Position numbers and translations under genes: made by a program. The notes beneath the pieces are model-generated. The model did no database searches, was not told where the DNA came from, and was given only the letters and a program-made list of their open reading frames with translations. From Streptomyces sp. I05A-00742 (lineage in GTDB: Bacteria; Actinomycetota; Actinomycetes; Streptomycetales; Streptomycetaceae), in NCBI RefSeq assembly GCF_013055795.1, contig NZ_JABETO010000023.1, positions 1-64,000 on the forward strand: 64,000 nt of DNA, written 5' to 3'. Every line of letters starts with the position of its first letter. Position 1 is the stretch's first letter. Below, piece by piece: positions 32,283 to 40,038 of the stretch.

Positions 32283-33110
32283 GTGACTCTGGATCCCTTG
32301 GAAGATATGCAGCGATTCCAGCGGCATGTACGGGAACTTCAGCAACTGATGTCGGACATGCGGGAACAAGTACCGCAGGACGTCACCGGGACGGATGCCG
32401 ACGGCGTCGTCACATTGAAACTGGCCGCCGACGGTCTGCCGGAGCGTGTCACCGTCGTGACGGACTGGCAGGTGCGACTGCGGGCGGACGGCCTGGGAAC
32501 AGCCGTGGTCGAGGCGTACGAAACCGCCCTGAACGAGCGGCTGAAGGTCTGGGAGCGTTCCCTGGCCGATTCGGACTGGGAGCGCCGGGCCGAGCGGTTT
32601 GACGCGGAATTTCCGACACCGGACGACGTGTCACCGGCCTTTGGCGAATCGTTTTCCGGAGCGCGGAGCACATTCGCGGGACCGGCCGGCGACGAAGTGG
32701 CGCGACAACGCGCCGCCCATACGGACGTACCGGAATTCGACCTGCGTTATGTCGTTCCCCGGCCGCTCGACGAGGTCGCGGAGGAGATGCTCTCGCTCTT
32801 CGCCCCGGGTGGGCCGGCGGACGCGGCGCCCGAGGATGCCAGACAGGTCACGGGCGTGGCAGCGGCGCGGAACGTGCACATCACCGTGGCCGAGGGAGCG
32901 TTGATCTCCTGCGAGGTGGACCCCGGCTGGGCCGCCGGGCGGTCGGCCGTCCGGTTGAACCAGGCGCTGGCCGAGGCGCTGGCCGACGCCCGCGGGAAGC
33001 TCGGGGAGCGCGGCCCCGACGACGGCCGCGGCGTCTCCACCGAGCAGTTGGACGGCCTCTTCAAGGAGGCATTGGCCATTCTCAACGACCCGGCACGTCA
33101 TGCCGGTTGA
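32283..33110 (+). CDS. YbaB/EbfC-like protein of a WXG100-associated module
   Basis: 275 aa. The N-terminal part has the YbaB-like layout: a helix (LEDMQRFQRHVRELQQLMSDM), two strands (VTLKLAADGLPERVTV) and a helix with AVVEAYETALNERL. A second similar unit lies near the C-terminus (VHITVAEGALISCEV, AVRLNQALAEALADARGKL), suggesting duplication. Actinobacterial YbaB-like proteins frequently neighbour WXG100 and ESX genes. The GTG at 32283 follows GGGGGA closely; an in-frame GTG at 32235 has no ribosome site. First of four co-directional genes. Its chaperone, DNA-binding or scaffold role is unknown. Confidence 0.65.
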   Translation: MTLDPLEDMQRFQRHVRELQQLMSDMREQVPQDVTGTDADGVVTLKLAADGLPERVTVVTDWQVRLRADGLGTAVVEAYETALNERLKVWERSLADSDWERRAERFDAEFPTPDDVSPAFGESFSGARSTFAGPAGDEVARQRAAHTDVPEFDLRYVVPRPLDEVAEEMLSLFAPGGPADAAPEDARQVTGVAAARNVHITVAEGALISCEVDPGWAAGRSAVRLNQALAEALADARGKLGERGPDDGRGVSTEQLDGLFKEALAILNDPARHAG

Positions 33111-33128
33111 ATCCAGGGGGCTTGACTG

Positions 33129-33434
33129 ATGGGTGACCCCGACCTCAAGGTCATTACAGACGGCATCCGCACCGACGCGCGCATGTGGGACGCCCAGAGC
33201 GGCACGTTGGGCGGAATCCGCAACGCCGTCGACGGTCTTCGCCTCAGCCAGCTGGAAGCCGGTCTCTTCGCCGTATTCGTGATCGCCTACACCGACGCGA
33301 TCAACCAGATCTCCTCCCGCGTCGGCGAGGGCAGGGACCGGACGAAGGAGGTCGCGGACGCCCTGGTCAAGAACGCCAAGGCGTACGAGAACCACGAGGC
33401 GGAGACCACGAAGAGCATCGAGAACGCTTACTGA
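33129..33434 (+). CDS. WXG100/ESAT-6-like small helical protein
   Basis: 101 aa predicted helical hairpin: helix 1 about 5-35, helix 2 about 40-95, with Trp near residue 20 (ARMWDAQSGTLGGI) and ending KSIENAY. Length and helix-turn-helix build fit WXG100-family type VII secretion substrates, although the turn is GLRLSQLEAG rather than a strict WxG. It has an AGGGGG ribosome site and lies 18 bases after the YbaB-like gene and 12 before the next. Probably a secreted or scaffold partner of the 244-residue protein that follows. Confidence 0.6.
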   Translation: MGDPDLKVITDGIRTDARMWDAQSGTLGGIRNAVDGLRLSQLEAGLFAVFVIAYTDAINQISSRVGEGRDRTKEVADALVKNAKAYENHEAETTKSIENAY

Positions 33435-33446
33435 GACAGGGGCGTC

Positions 33447-34181
33447 ATGGCATTCAACGCCGCGCAGTACCAGGCAACGGTGACCAAGATCGATTCCGGC
33501 CTGGATTCCCTCACGACAAAGCTCAACCAGTTGGTCGACAAGGCGAAGTCCGTCGCCAGAAAGTGGTTCGTTCCCGGACCCGTCGGCAAGGCGCTGGTCT
33601 GGTGCGTGAACAAGATGGTGTCGCTCGGGAAGTGGGTGATCGGCAAGATCAGCGAGCTGCTGAAGGGCGCCGCGATACCCATCACCGCCTTCAAGTACGG
33701 CGTGACATGGCAGACCGACGTGCGGGGCCCTGCCACCGACGTCGTGGGCAACGTCACGACCGATGCGCTCCAGGCCCCCAAGAACTGGAAGGGCGATGGC
33801 GCCACCGCCTACACCTCGGCGACGAAGATGCAGCCCACCGCGGCCACGCAGATCGCCACCATGGCCGACAAGGTGGTGACGGCGATGAGCGCCTGCGCCG
33901 TCGCGGGCCTCGCCTTCTACGTCTCCCTGGGGGTGATCCTGGTCAAGCTCATCGTCGCCACGGTCGCCGCGATCGCAGCATCGGCGACCGTGGTCTTCTC
34001 CTGGGCGGGCATCTTGAGCATCGTCACGGCGGCGAAAATTGAGGCCGGTCTCATCATCACCACCGTCTCCCTCCTGGTGGCCGCGCTGGGCCTCCAGGGA
34101 CAGCAGTTGACCACGGTGAAGGGTGAGGCCGTGGACAACCGCGCTTTCCCCCGCGGCAAGTGGCCGGTGGCCACCGCCTGA
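33447..34181 (+). CDS. WXG100-module membrane-associated protein of unknown function
   Basis: 244 aa. N-terminal 1-60 is a coiled helix (MAFNAAQYQATVTKIDSGLDSLTTKLNQLVDKAK). A central part contains NWKGDGATAYTSATKM, a WxG turn as in WXG100 proteins. Two or three hydrophobic stretches follow (about 155-215, VSLGVILVKLIVATVAAIAASATVVF and similar). This is a WXG-type helical protein with membrane segments, as seen in larger type VII-associated proteins. AGGGGC precedes the ATG. No toxin motif was seen at the C-terminus (GKWPVATA). Fairly low sequence complexity; no close family recognised. Confidence 0.55.
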   Translation: MAFNAAQYQATVTKIDSGLDSLTTKLNQLVDKAKSVARKWFVPGPVGKALVWCVNKMVSLGKWVIGKISELLKGAAIPITAFKYGVTWQTDVRGPATDVVGNVTTDALQAPKNWKGDGATAYTSATKMQPTAATQIATMADKVVTAMSACAVAGLAFYVSLGVILVKLIVATVAAIAASATVVFSWAGILSIVTAAKIEAGLIITTVSLLVAALGLQGQQLTTVKGEAVDNRAFPRGKWPVATA

Positions 34182-34217
34182 GCCCCGTAAACGGGGAACA
34201 GCATCGGAGGACCGTTC

Positions 34218-34550
34218 ATGTATCCGGCACGCTTGGCGCTCTGGGCAGCCGCCGTTGTCACTTTCGTCTTGGCCGTGCCCATCCGTCGCACCCCGGTCCT
34301 CCTGGGCTGCTGCGTCGTCCTCGGCACCGTGTTCCTGGGAGCGGCGGAGGTGTACAAGGACCGCAGACGGAAGCGCGAATGGTACGAGAGCACGTTCGCG
34401 TCCTTCGAGGAGCTGCGCGCCGCCGTGGACGAGCCGGCTCTCCGCCGGACGCGGGACGAGCGGGGGACGGCGGCGGCGTTGCTCCAGCTCCAGCGGACGT
34501 ACCCCTCCCTGCCGATCGCCGTGGCGGCGAGGCTGATCAAATCGCTCTGA
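34218..34550 (+). CDS. Small membrane protein of the WXG100 module
   Basis: 110 aa: two N-terminal membrane helices (about 5-21 and 27-43) followed by a charged cytoplasmic helix region (KDRRRKREWYESTFASFEELRAAVDE). GGAGGA six bases before the ATG. It is 36 bases after the previous gene and co-directional, so probably the last gene of the module. I do not recognise a family; a membrane anchor or immunity-type partner is possible. Confidence 0.55.
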   Translation: MYPARLALWAAAVVTFVLAVPIRRTPVLLGCCVVLGTVFLGAAEVYKDRRRKREWYESTFASFEELRAAVDEPALRRTRDERGTAAALLQLQRTYPSLPIAVAARLIKSL

Positions 34551-34593
34551 CGCCGGGCCGGGCCGCCCGTGCCGCCATCGCCGAAATAAGGGC

Positions 34594-34688
34594 TTGTCGG
34601 CACGGGGACTCCGGCGTACGGTGTGATGCATGGGTTCCCTGTGACAGTCCCCGCGCGACCGCGTTGAGCTTCGCTCCGCCGTCGCGCG
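34594..34688 (+). promoter_or_regulatory. Promoter, short leader ORF and hairpin upstream of the ABC-F gene
   Basis: TTGTCG (34594-34599), a 17-base spacer and TACGGT (34617-34622) form a promoter. Seven bases on, ATGGGTTCCCTGTGA (34630-34644) could be a leaderless MGSL leader peptide; an overlapping frame from 34626 gives 13 codons ending at 34667. A perfect 8-bp hairpin, CGCGCGAC (34652-34659) with GTCGCGCG (34681-34688), follows. Ribosomes stalled or translating here would alter the hairpin, as in attenuation of ABC-F and erm genes. No clear U-tract follows. Confidence 0.55.
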
Positions 34689-34813
34689 TTCTCATCCCCG
34701 CTTCGCCCCTCCCGTGATGCCGCCCGTCCGGCGTGCCACGGGGTGTGCAGGCGTGCGCGGATGCGTCCATCACCCGTTCCTGTCGGCCCCGGCCGAGAAC
34801 AGGGGGCTTCTCC

Positions 34814-36463
34814 ATGACCACCGCACAACTCACTCTCCAGAACGTCACCCGCCGCTACGACGACCACATCGTGCTGGACGACGTCTCCTTCACCGTCAAG
34901 CCCGGCGAGAAGGCCGGCATCATCGGCGACAACGGGGCCGGGAAGTCCACCCTGCTGCGGCTGATCGCCGGGCAGGACCGGCCCGACAACGGCGAGCTGA
35001 CCGTGGTCGCGCCCGGTGGCGTCGGCCATCTCGCCCAGTCCCTGGCGCTGCCCCCGGAGGCGAGCGTCCAGGACGCGGTGGACGCCGCCCTCGCCGAGCT
35101 GCGCGACCTGGAGGCCCGGATGCGCCGGGCCGAGGCCGGGCTCAAGGGCCTGACGGACGCCGCGCTCACGGCCGCGCTGGACGCCTACGCCCGCCTGGTC
35201 GCCCGGTACGAGGCGCGCGACGGGTACGGGGCGGACGCCCGGGTGGACACCGCCCTGCACGGGCTCGGCCTGCCGGGCCTTGACCGCGCCAGGGCCCTGG
35301 GCACACTGTCCGGCGGCGAGCGGTCCCGGCTGGCGCTGGCCGCCGCGCTGGCGTCCAAGCCGGAGCTGCTGCTGCTGGACGAGCCGACCAACGACCTGGA
35401 CGACCGGGCGGTGGGCTGGCTGGAGGCGCACCTGCGGGCACATCGCGGCACCGTGCTCGTGGTCACTCACGACCGGGTGTTCCTGGAGCGCGTCACCAGC
35501 ACGATCCTGGAGGTCGGCGAGGGCCGCGTACGGCGTTACGGCGACGGCTACGACGGTTACCTCGCCGCCAAGGCCGCCGAGCGGCGGCGCCGGCTCCAGG
35601 AGTACGAGGACTGGTGCGCCGAGCTGGCCCGCAACCGGAGGCTGGCCGCCACGAACGTGGCGCGGCTGGACGCGATCCCGCGCAAGCTGCCGTTCGCGGT
35701 GTTCGGCCACGGCGCCTTCCGCACCCGCGGCCGCGGGCACGGGGCGATGGGCCGCATCCGCAACGCGAAGGAACGCGTCGAGCGGCTCACGGAGCGTCCC
35801 GTAGCGCCGCCGCCCGACCCGCTGGTGTTCGCCGCCCGGGTGGCCACCACCGAGGACCGGACGCCGCAGGCCGTGGCGGAGCTCACCGGCATCCGGGTCG
35901 GTGACCGGCTGCACGTGCCGTCCCTGCGGATCGGCGGCACGGAAAGGCTGCTGATCACCGGGCCCAACGGGGCCGGCAAGACAACCCTGATGCGGGTGCT
36001 GGCCGGTGAACTGCGGCCCGACGAGGGGACGGTGAGCACGCGGGGCCGGGTGGGGCATCTGAGGCAGGAGGAGACACCCTGGCCGCCCGGTCTGACGGTC
36101 CCCCGGGCGTTCGCCCACGGTCGCGGCGGCGACCTGGACGAGCACACCGACCACCTGCTGTCCCTCGGCCTGTTCAGCCCCGCCGACCTGCGTCTGAGGG
36201 TGGGCGAGCTGTCCTACGGCCAGCGGCGCCGGATCGAACTGGCCCGCCTGGTCAGCGACCCCGTCGACCTGCTGCTGCTGGACGAGCCGACCAACCACCT
36301 CTCCCCCGCCCTGGTGGAGGAGCTGGAGGGGGCCCTGACCGACTACGAGGGCGCGGTCGTCGTCGTCACCCACGACCGCCGTATGCGGTCGCGCTTCACC
36401 GGCACGCACGTGGAGCTGGACGCCGGCCGCGTCGTCCAGCTCCAGGAGGCCGGGGTGGGCTGA
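34814..36463 (+). CDS. ABC-F ATPase, probable ribosome-protection (antibiotic resistance) type
   Basis: 549 aa, two ATPase domains and no membrane segments. Domain 1: GDNGAGKST, signature LSGGERSRLALA, Walker B LLLLDEPTNDLDD. Domain 2: GPNGAGKTT, signature LSYGQRRRIELA, Walker B LLLLDEPTNHLS. The inter-domain linker is a long charged helical pair (about 240-300) that would reach the peptidyl-transferase centre. This resembles the Streptomyces macrolide/lincosamide protection proteins (OleB, TlrC, LmrC class) more than EttA. ATG at 34814 after AGGGGGCTTCTCC. A leader with hairpin precedes it. No macrolide biosynthesis genes lie nearby, so the drug is unknown. Confidence 0.9.
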   Translation: MTTAQLTLQNVTRRYDDHIVLDDVSFTVKPGEKAGIIGDNGAGKSTLLRLIAGQDRPDNGELTVVAPGGVGHLAQSLALPPEASVQDAVDAALAELRDLEARMRRAEAGLKGLTDAALTAALDAYARLVARYEARDGYGADARVDTALHGLGLPGLDRARALGTLSGGERSRLALAAALASKPELLLLDEPTNDLDDRAVGWLEAHLRAHRGTVLVVTHDRVFLERVTSTILEVGEGRVRRYGDGYDGYLAAKAAERRRRLQEYEDWCAELARNRRLAATNVARLDAIPRKLPFAVFGHGAFRTRGRGHGAMGRIRNAKERVERLTERPVAPPPDPLVFAARVATTEDRTPQAVAELTGIRVGDRLHVPSLRIGGTERLLITGPNGAGKTTLMRVLAGELRPDEGTVSTRGRVGHLRQEETPWPPGLTVPRAFAHGRGGDLDEHTDHLLSLGLFSPADLRLRVGELSYGQRRRIELARLVSDPVDLLLLDEPTNHLSPALVEELEGALTDYEGAVVVVTHDRRMRSRFTGTHVELDAGRVVQLQEAGVG

Positions 36464-36492
36464 GCCGGTTCCCGTCGGCACACGCGGTGATG

Positions 36493-36530
36493 CCGGCCGG
36501 CGCGCGGATCCTCTGCCGCGCGCCGGCCGG
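36493..36530. terminator. Bidirectional hairpin terminator
   Basis: Perfect 15-bp arms CCGGCCGGCGCGCGG (36493-36507) and CCGCGCGCCGGCCGG (36516-36530) with an 8-base loop, between the convergent ABC-F and MFS genes. No U-run, as usual in Streptomyces. Confidence 0.8.
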
Positions 36531-36551
36531 GCTCAGGAGACCGGTGCCGCG

Positions 36552-37748
36552 CTACGGGGTGGGCAGCGGTTCGGCCTGGGCCGACCGCGCACCGTCCGAC
36601 GCCCGCCGGCTGATGACGGCGTGCGCCGCCTCCGCCGTCCCGAGCCCGAGCACGATCAGCACGGCGCCCACGGGGCCCAGCCAGTGCGCGCCGTGCCACG
36701 CCATTCCGGCCTGCCCGACGAGGGGTGCGATCGACACGCCGACGTAGACCGTCGCCGAGCCGAGGCCGGTGAGCAGGGGGGCCGCCGCCGGCATGGCGGT
36801 GATCAGACGGTGGGTCTGCGGCGCCAGGAGCCCCCAGCCGCAGACGCCCCACACCAGGAGCGCCACGACGGTGGCGGGCAGGTTCGAGCTCGTCCACGGC
36901 AGCAGCGCGAAGTTGATCGCGGCCACGACGATGGCGGTGTTGATGACGCGGCGGCCGCCGACGCGGTCGGTCAGACCGCCCGAGCCGAGCGTTCCGACGG
37001 TGGCCGCCACGCCCCAGACGACCAGCAGGGCCGCGAGGGTGGTGCCACTGCCGCCGGTGGCGCGGTCGAGGCTCTCCCCGATGTAGGAGTAGACGGTGTA
37101 CAGGCCGGTGTAGACGAGGAGGGTCGTCAGCAGGGTCAGGCCGATGCGCCGGTCGCCGAGCGGGGCGACGCGCGTGCGCAGCGGAACCGCGGGAGGTGTC
37201 GGGACCGCGGGCAGGAGCAGGGCGGTCCCCACGGCGGCGAGCACGCCGAGCGCGGAGACGAACACCATGGTGGCGCGCCAGTTGCCGCTGACGCTGCCGA
37301 TCACAGTGCCGATCGGGGAGCCGAGCGCCGTCGCGGCGCTGAGGCCCGTCATGACGGTGGCGATGGCGCGGCCCCGGCGCTCCGGAGTCGCGAGCGCGGC
37401 GGCCGCGGCGACGGCGGCCGGGGTGACCATGGCGCCGCCGAGCCCGGCGAGCGCCCGCCCGGCCAGGGCCACGCCGAAGTCGGGGACGAAGGCCGTCACG
37501 AGGTTGCCCGCGGTGAATATGGCGAATCCGCTGACGAACAGCGTGCGGCGCGGCCAGCGGGTGGTGAAGGCCGCCATGACGGGGCCCAGGACGGCGTACG
37601 TGAACGCGTAGGCGGTGAGCAGCCAGCCCGCGGTGCCGACGGAGACGCCGAGCGAGTCGGCCGCGTCCGGCAGGATGCCGGCGATGACGAAGCTGTCGGT
37701 GCCGATGGCGAACATGCCGGCGGCGAGCACGGCGAGTGATCGGTACAC
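36552..37748 (-). CDS. MFS transporter, DHA1-like (CmlR/AraJ type), Rrf2-controlled
   Basis: 398 aa with 12 predicted helices. Helix 1 is LAVLAAGMFAIGTDSFVIAGILP, the usual start of the AraJ/chloramphenicol-efflux group, and RWPRRTLFVSGF is the motif-A loop. It probably exports small hydrophobic or oxidising compounds. The GTG start at 37748 lies 22 bases from a GTAAC-N7-GTTAC palindrome that is also present before the Rrf2 gene encoded just upstream on the same strand. The upstream position and shared site make it a probable Rrf2 target. Confidence 0.9.
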   Translation of the reverse strand: MYRSLAVLAAGMFAIGTDSFVIAGILPDAADSLGVSVGTAGWLLTAYAFTYAVLGPVMAAFTTRWPRRTLFVSGFAIFTAGNLVTAFVPDFGVALAGRALAGLGGAMVTPAAVAAAAALATPERRGRAIATVMTGLSAATALGSPIGTVIGSVSGNWRATMVFVSALGVLAAVGTALLLPAVPTPPAVPLRTRVAPLGDRRIGLTLLTTLLVYTGLYTVYSYIGESLDRATGGSGTTLAALLVVWGVAATVGTLGSGGLTDRVGGRRVINTAIVVAAINFALLPWTSSNLPATVVALLVWGVCGWGLLAPQTHRLITAMPAAAPLLTGLGSATVYVGVSIAPLVGQAGMAWHGAHWLGPVGAVLIVLGLGTAEAAHAVISRRASDGARSAQAEPLPTP

Positions 37749-37770
37749 GAGGAGGGACCTCCATGTAGAC

Positions 37771-37787
37771 GTAACAAAAGCAGTTAC
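37771..37787. promoter_or_regulatory. Rrf2 operator before the MFS gene
   Basis: GTAAC-N7-GTTAC palindrome (37771-37775 and 37783-37787), 22 bases before the GTG start. Same core and spacing as the longer site at 38327. Confidence 0.75.
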
Positions 37788-37854
37788 AACAGTGGGCCGA
37801 AAAGAGGCCGGCCCACAGGGGGCCGGCCGACAGGGACCGCCTCTCGGTCAGAAC

Positions 37855-38283
37855 TCAGGCCATCGTCTCCCTCAGCACATCGGCGACGGTGACGGCCGAC
37901 AACTCGGCCTTCATCGACTCCTCCGCACGGTTGTACGCCTTCCGCAGCACCGGGGGGATACCGCGCCCGACGGGGCACAGCTGGTTCGGCGGCGTGGAGT
38001 GCAGGGCGATGAGCGGCTCGGGCTCGACGGCCATGTAGACGTCCGCCAGGGTGATCGACTCCGGTGCGCGCGACAGTCTCCAGCCCGCGCGCGGCCCGCG
38101 CTGCGAGTCGACCAGCCCCGCCGCGCGCAGGCTGCCGAGCGTGCGGCGGATGACGACGGGGTTGGTGTTGACGCTGTCGGCGATCTGGTCGGAGGTGACG
38201 ATACCGTCGGGGCGCTTGGGACAGACCAGCGCCATCCACGCGAGGGCGTGCGCGGCCACGGTCGTGCGACTGCTGACACTCAT
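37855..38283 (-). CDS. Rrf2-family winged-helix regulator
   Basis: 142 aa. The wHTH is VAAHALAWMALVCPKRPDGIVTSDQIADSVNTNPVVIRRTLGSLRAAGLVDSQRGPRAGWRLS, followed by ITLADVYMAVEP typical of Rrf2. Only two Cys are present (VCPKR and QLCPVG), so the three-Cys Fe-S set of NsrR/IscR is absent; it looks more like the YwnA/redox-type group. ATG at 38283 with GGGAG eight bases upstream. A 27-base palindrome lies 44 bases before the start, fitting autoregulation. Probably represses itself and the MFS pump. Confidence 0.88.
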   Translation of the reverse strand: MSVSSRTTVAAHALAWMALVCPKRPDGIVTSDQIADSVNTNPVVIRRTLGSLRAAGLVDSQRGPRAGWRLSRAPESITLADVYMAVEPEPLIALHSTPPNQLCPVGRGIPPVLRKAYNRAEESMKAELSAVTVADVLRETMA

Positions 38284-38326
38284 GAAATCTCCCACCACCA
38301 TCCGGCGCGGCCGACCTGCGGGCAGC

Positions 38327-38353
38327 CTGTCGTAACTCATTCTGTTACGACAG
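38327..38353. promoter_or_regulatory. Rrf2 autoregulatory operator
   Basis: Perfect palindrome CTGTCGTAAC (38327-38336), seven-base spacer, GTTACGACAG (38344-38353). Core GTAAC-N7-GTTAC recurs at 37771. Confidence 0.85.
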
Positions 38354-38700
38354 CTCGCGCACGTCCAGCCCCGTTAGCAACCTGAAACCTCTCCCGTCAC
38401 CGCTCATCTGTGAACCCCCGGTGACAGATGTCTCAAATTCCTGGCACCCAGTGTCTTGTCGAGTGGCACGCCGTGCCATACCTTGATGGCGTCCGGGCGG
38501 CCGGCGCGCAGACCCAACCGTCGCGCGCCGGCTGTCCCCGCAAGCACCTTTGTGCGCCCGGACCGCCTGCGTCACCAGGCACACGTACCGCCTGCGCGGC
38601 CACCCCGCGCGTCCCGCGCCACCCACCGAACCGACGGCACCATCCCCCGACGTTCCCTCAAGCCCGTTTCCCGAGAACGCGCTTCGCCGGAGGCACTACC
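38354..38700. promoter_or_regulatory. Intergenic region with the ccr-operon promoter
   Basis: 347 bases between the Rrf2 operator and ccr. It lacks any gene-like ORF. The first 120 bases are less GC-rich and should hold the promoter; I cannot fix -10/-35 boxes. It ends with the CGGAGG ribosome site of ccr. Confidence 0.55.
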
Positions 38701-40038
38701 GTGAACCAGATACTCGACGCCATCCTCGCCGCGGACAGTACGAGCGAGGACTTCGCAGCCCTCCCGATCCCCGAGTCCTACCGCGCGGTGACCGTGCACA
38801 AGGACGAGGCGGAGATGTTCGCCGGGCTGTCCACCCGGGAGAAGGACCCCCGCAAGTCCCTGCACGTCGAGGAGGTGCCGGTGCCCGAACTCGGGCCCGG
38901 CGAGGCGCTGGTGGCCGTGATGGCCAGCTCGGTGAACTACAACTCGGTGTGGACCTCGATCTTCGAGCCCGTGTCGACCTTCACCTTCCTGGAGCGCTAC
39001 GGCCGGCTCTCCCCGCTCACCGCCCGCCACGACCTGCCGTACCACGTCATCGGCTCCGACCTGGCCGGCGTCGTGCTGCGCACCGGCCCGGGGGTGAACG
39101 CCTGGCGGCCGGGCGACGAGGTCGTCGCGCACTGCCTGTCCGTCGAGCTGGAGTCCGCCGACGGGCACAACGACACCATGCTCGACCCGCAGCAGCGCAT
39201 CTGGGGCTTCGAGACCAACTTCGGCGGCCTGGCCGAGATCGCGCTGGTGAAGTCCAACCAGCTGATGCCCAAGCCGGACCACCTCAGCTGGGAGGAGGCC
39301 GCCGCCCCCGGCCTGGTCAACTCCACCGCCTACCGGCAGCTCGTCTCCCGCAACGGCGCCGGTATGAAGCAGGGCGACAACGTGCTCATCTGGGGCGCGA
39401 GCGGCGGACTCGGCTCGTACGCCACGCAGTTCGCCCTCGCCGGCGGCGCCAACCCGATCTGCGTCGTCTCCAGCGAGCAGAAGGCGGAGATCTGCCGGCG
39501 GATGGGCGCCGAAGCCATCATCGACCGGACCGCCGAGGACTACCGGTTCTGGAAGGACGAGCACAGCCAGGACCCCCGCGAGTGGAAGCGCTTCGGCAAG
39601 CGCATCCGCGAACTGACCGGCGGCGAGGACGTGGACATCGTCTTCGAGCACCCCGGCCGCGAGACGTTCGGCGCCTCGGTCTACGTCACGCGCAAGGGCG
39701 GCACCATCGTCACCTGCGCCTCCACCTCCGGCTACGACCACCAGTACGACAACCGCTACCTGTGGATGTCGCTGAAGCGGATCGTGGGCTCGCACTTCGC
39801 CAACTACCGCGAGGCGTGGGAGGCCAACCGGCTGGTGGCCAAGGGGAAGATCCACCCCACGCTGTCGAAGACGTACCGGCTGGAGGAGACCGGCCAGGCC
39901 GCGTACGACGTCCACCGCAACCTCCACCAGGGCAAGGTCGGCGTGCTCGCGCTGGCCCCCGACGAGGGCATGGGCGTGCGCGACGAGGAGACGCGGGCCC
40001 GGCACATCGACGCCATCAACCGCTTCCGGAACGTCTGA
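38701..40038 (+). CDS. ccr: Crotonyl-CoA carboxylase/reductase
   Basis: 445 aa, the typical Ccr length. An MDR-family enzyme that reduces crotonyl-CoA with NADPH while fixing CO2, giving ethylmalonyl-CoA. Seen: N-terminal ILDAILAADSTSEDFAALPIPESYRAVTVHKDE, GroES-like domain (PYHVIGSDLAGVVLRTGPGVNAWRPGDEVVAHC), nucleotide loop IWGASGGLGSYATQFA, and the CoA/CO2-site segments EHPGRETFGASVYV and GSHFANYREAW. GTG start with CGGAGG seven bases upstream. First gene of the ethylmalonyl-CoA operon. It also supplies ethylmalonyl-CoA as polyketide extender. Confidence 0.97.
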   Translation: MNQILDAILAADSTSEDFAALPIPESYRAVTVHKDEAEMFAGLSTREKDPRKSLHVEEVPVPELGPGEALVAVMASSVNYNSVWTSIFEPVSTFTFLERYGRLSPLTARHDLPYHVIGSDLAGVVLRTGPGVNAWRPGDEVVAHCLSVELESADGHNDTMLDPQQRIWGFETNFGGLAEIALVKSNQLMPKPDHLSWEEAAAPGLVNSTAYRQLVSRNGAGMKQGDNVLIWGASGGLGSYATQFALAGGANPICVVSSEQKAEICRRMGAEAIIDRTAEDYRFWKDEHSQDPREWKRFGKRIRELTGGEDVDIVFEHPGRETFGASVYVTRKGGTIVTCASTSGYDHQYDNRYLWMSLKRIVGSHFANYREAWEANRLVAKGKIHPTLSKTYRLEETGQAAYDVHRNLHQGKVGVLALAPDEGMGVRDEETRARHIDAINRFRNV

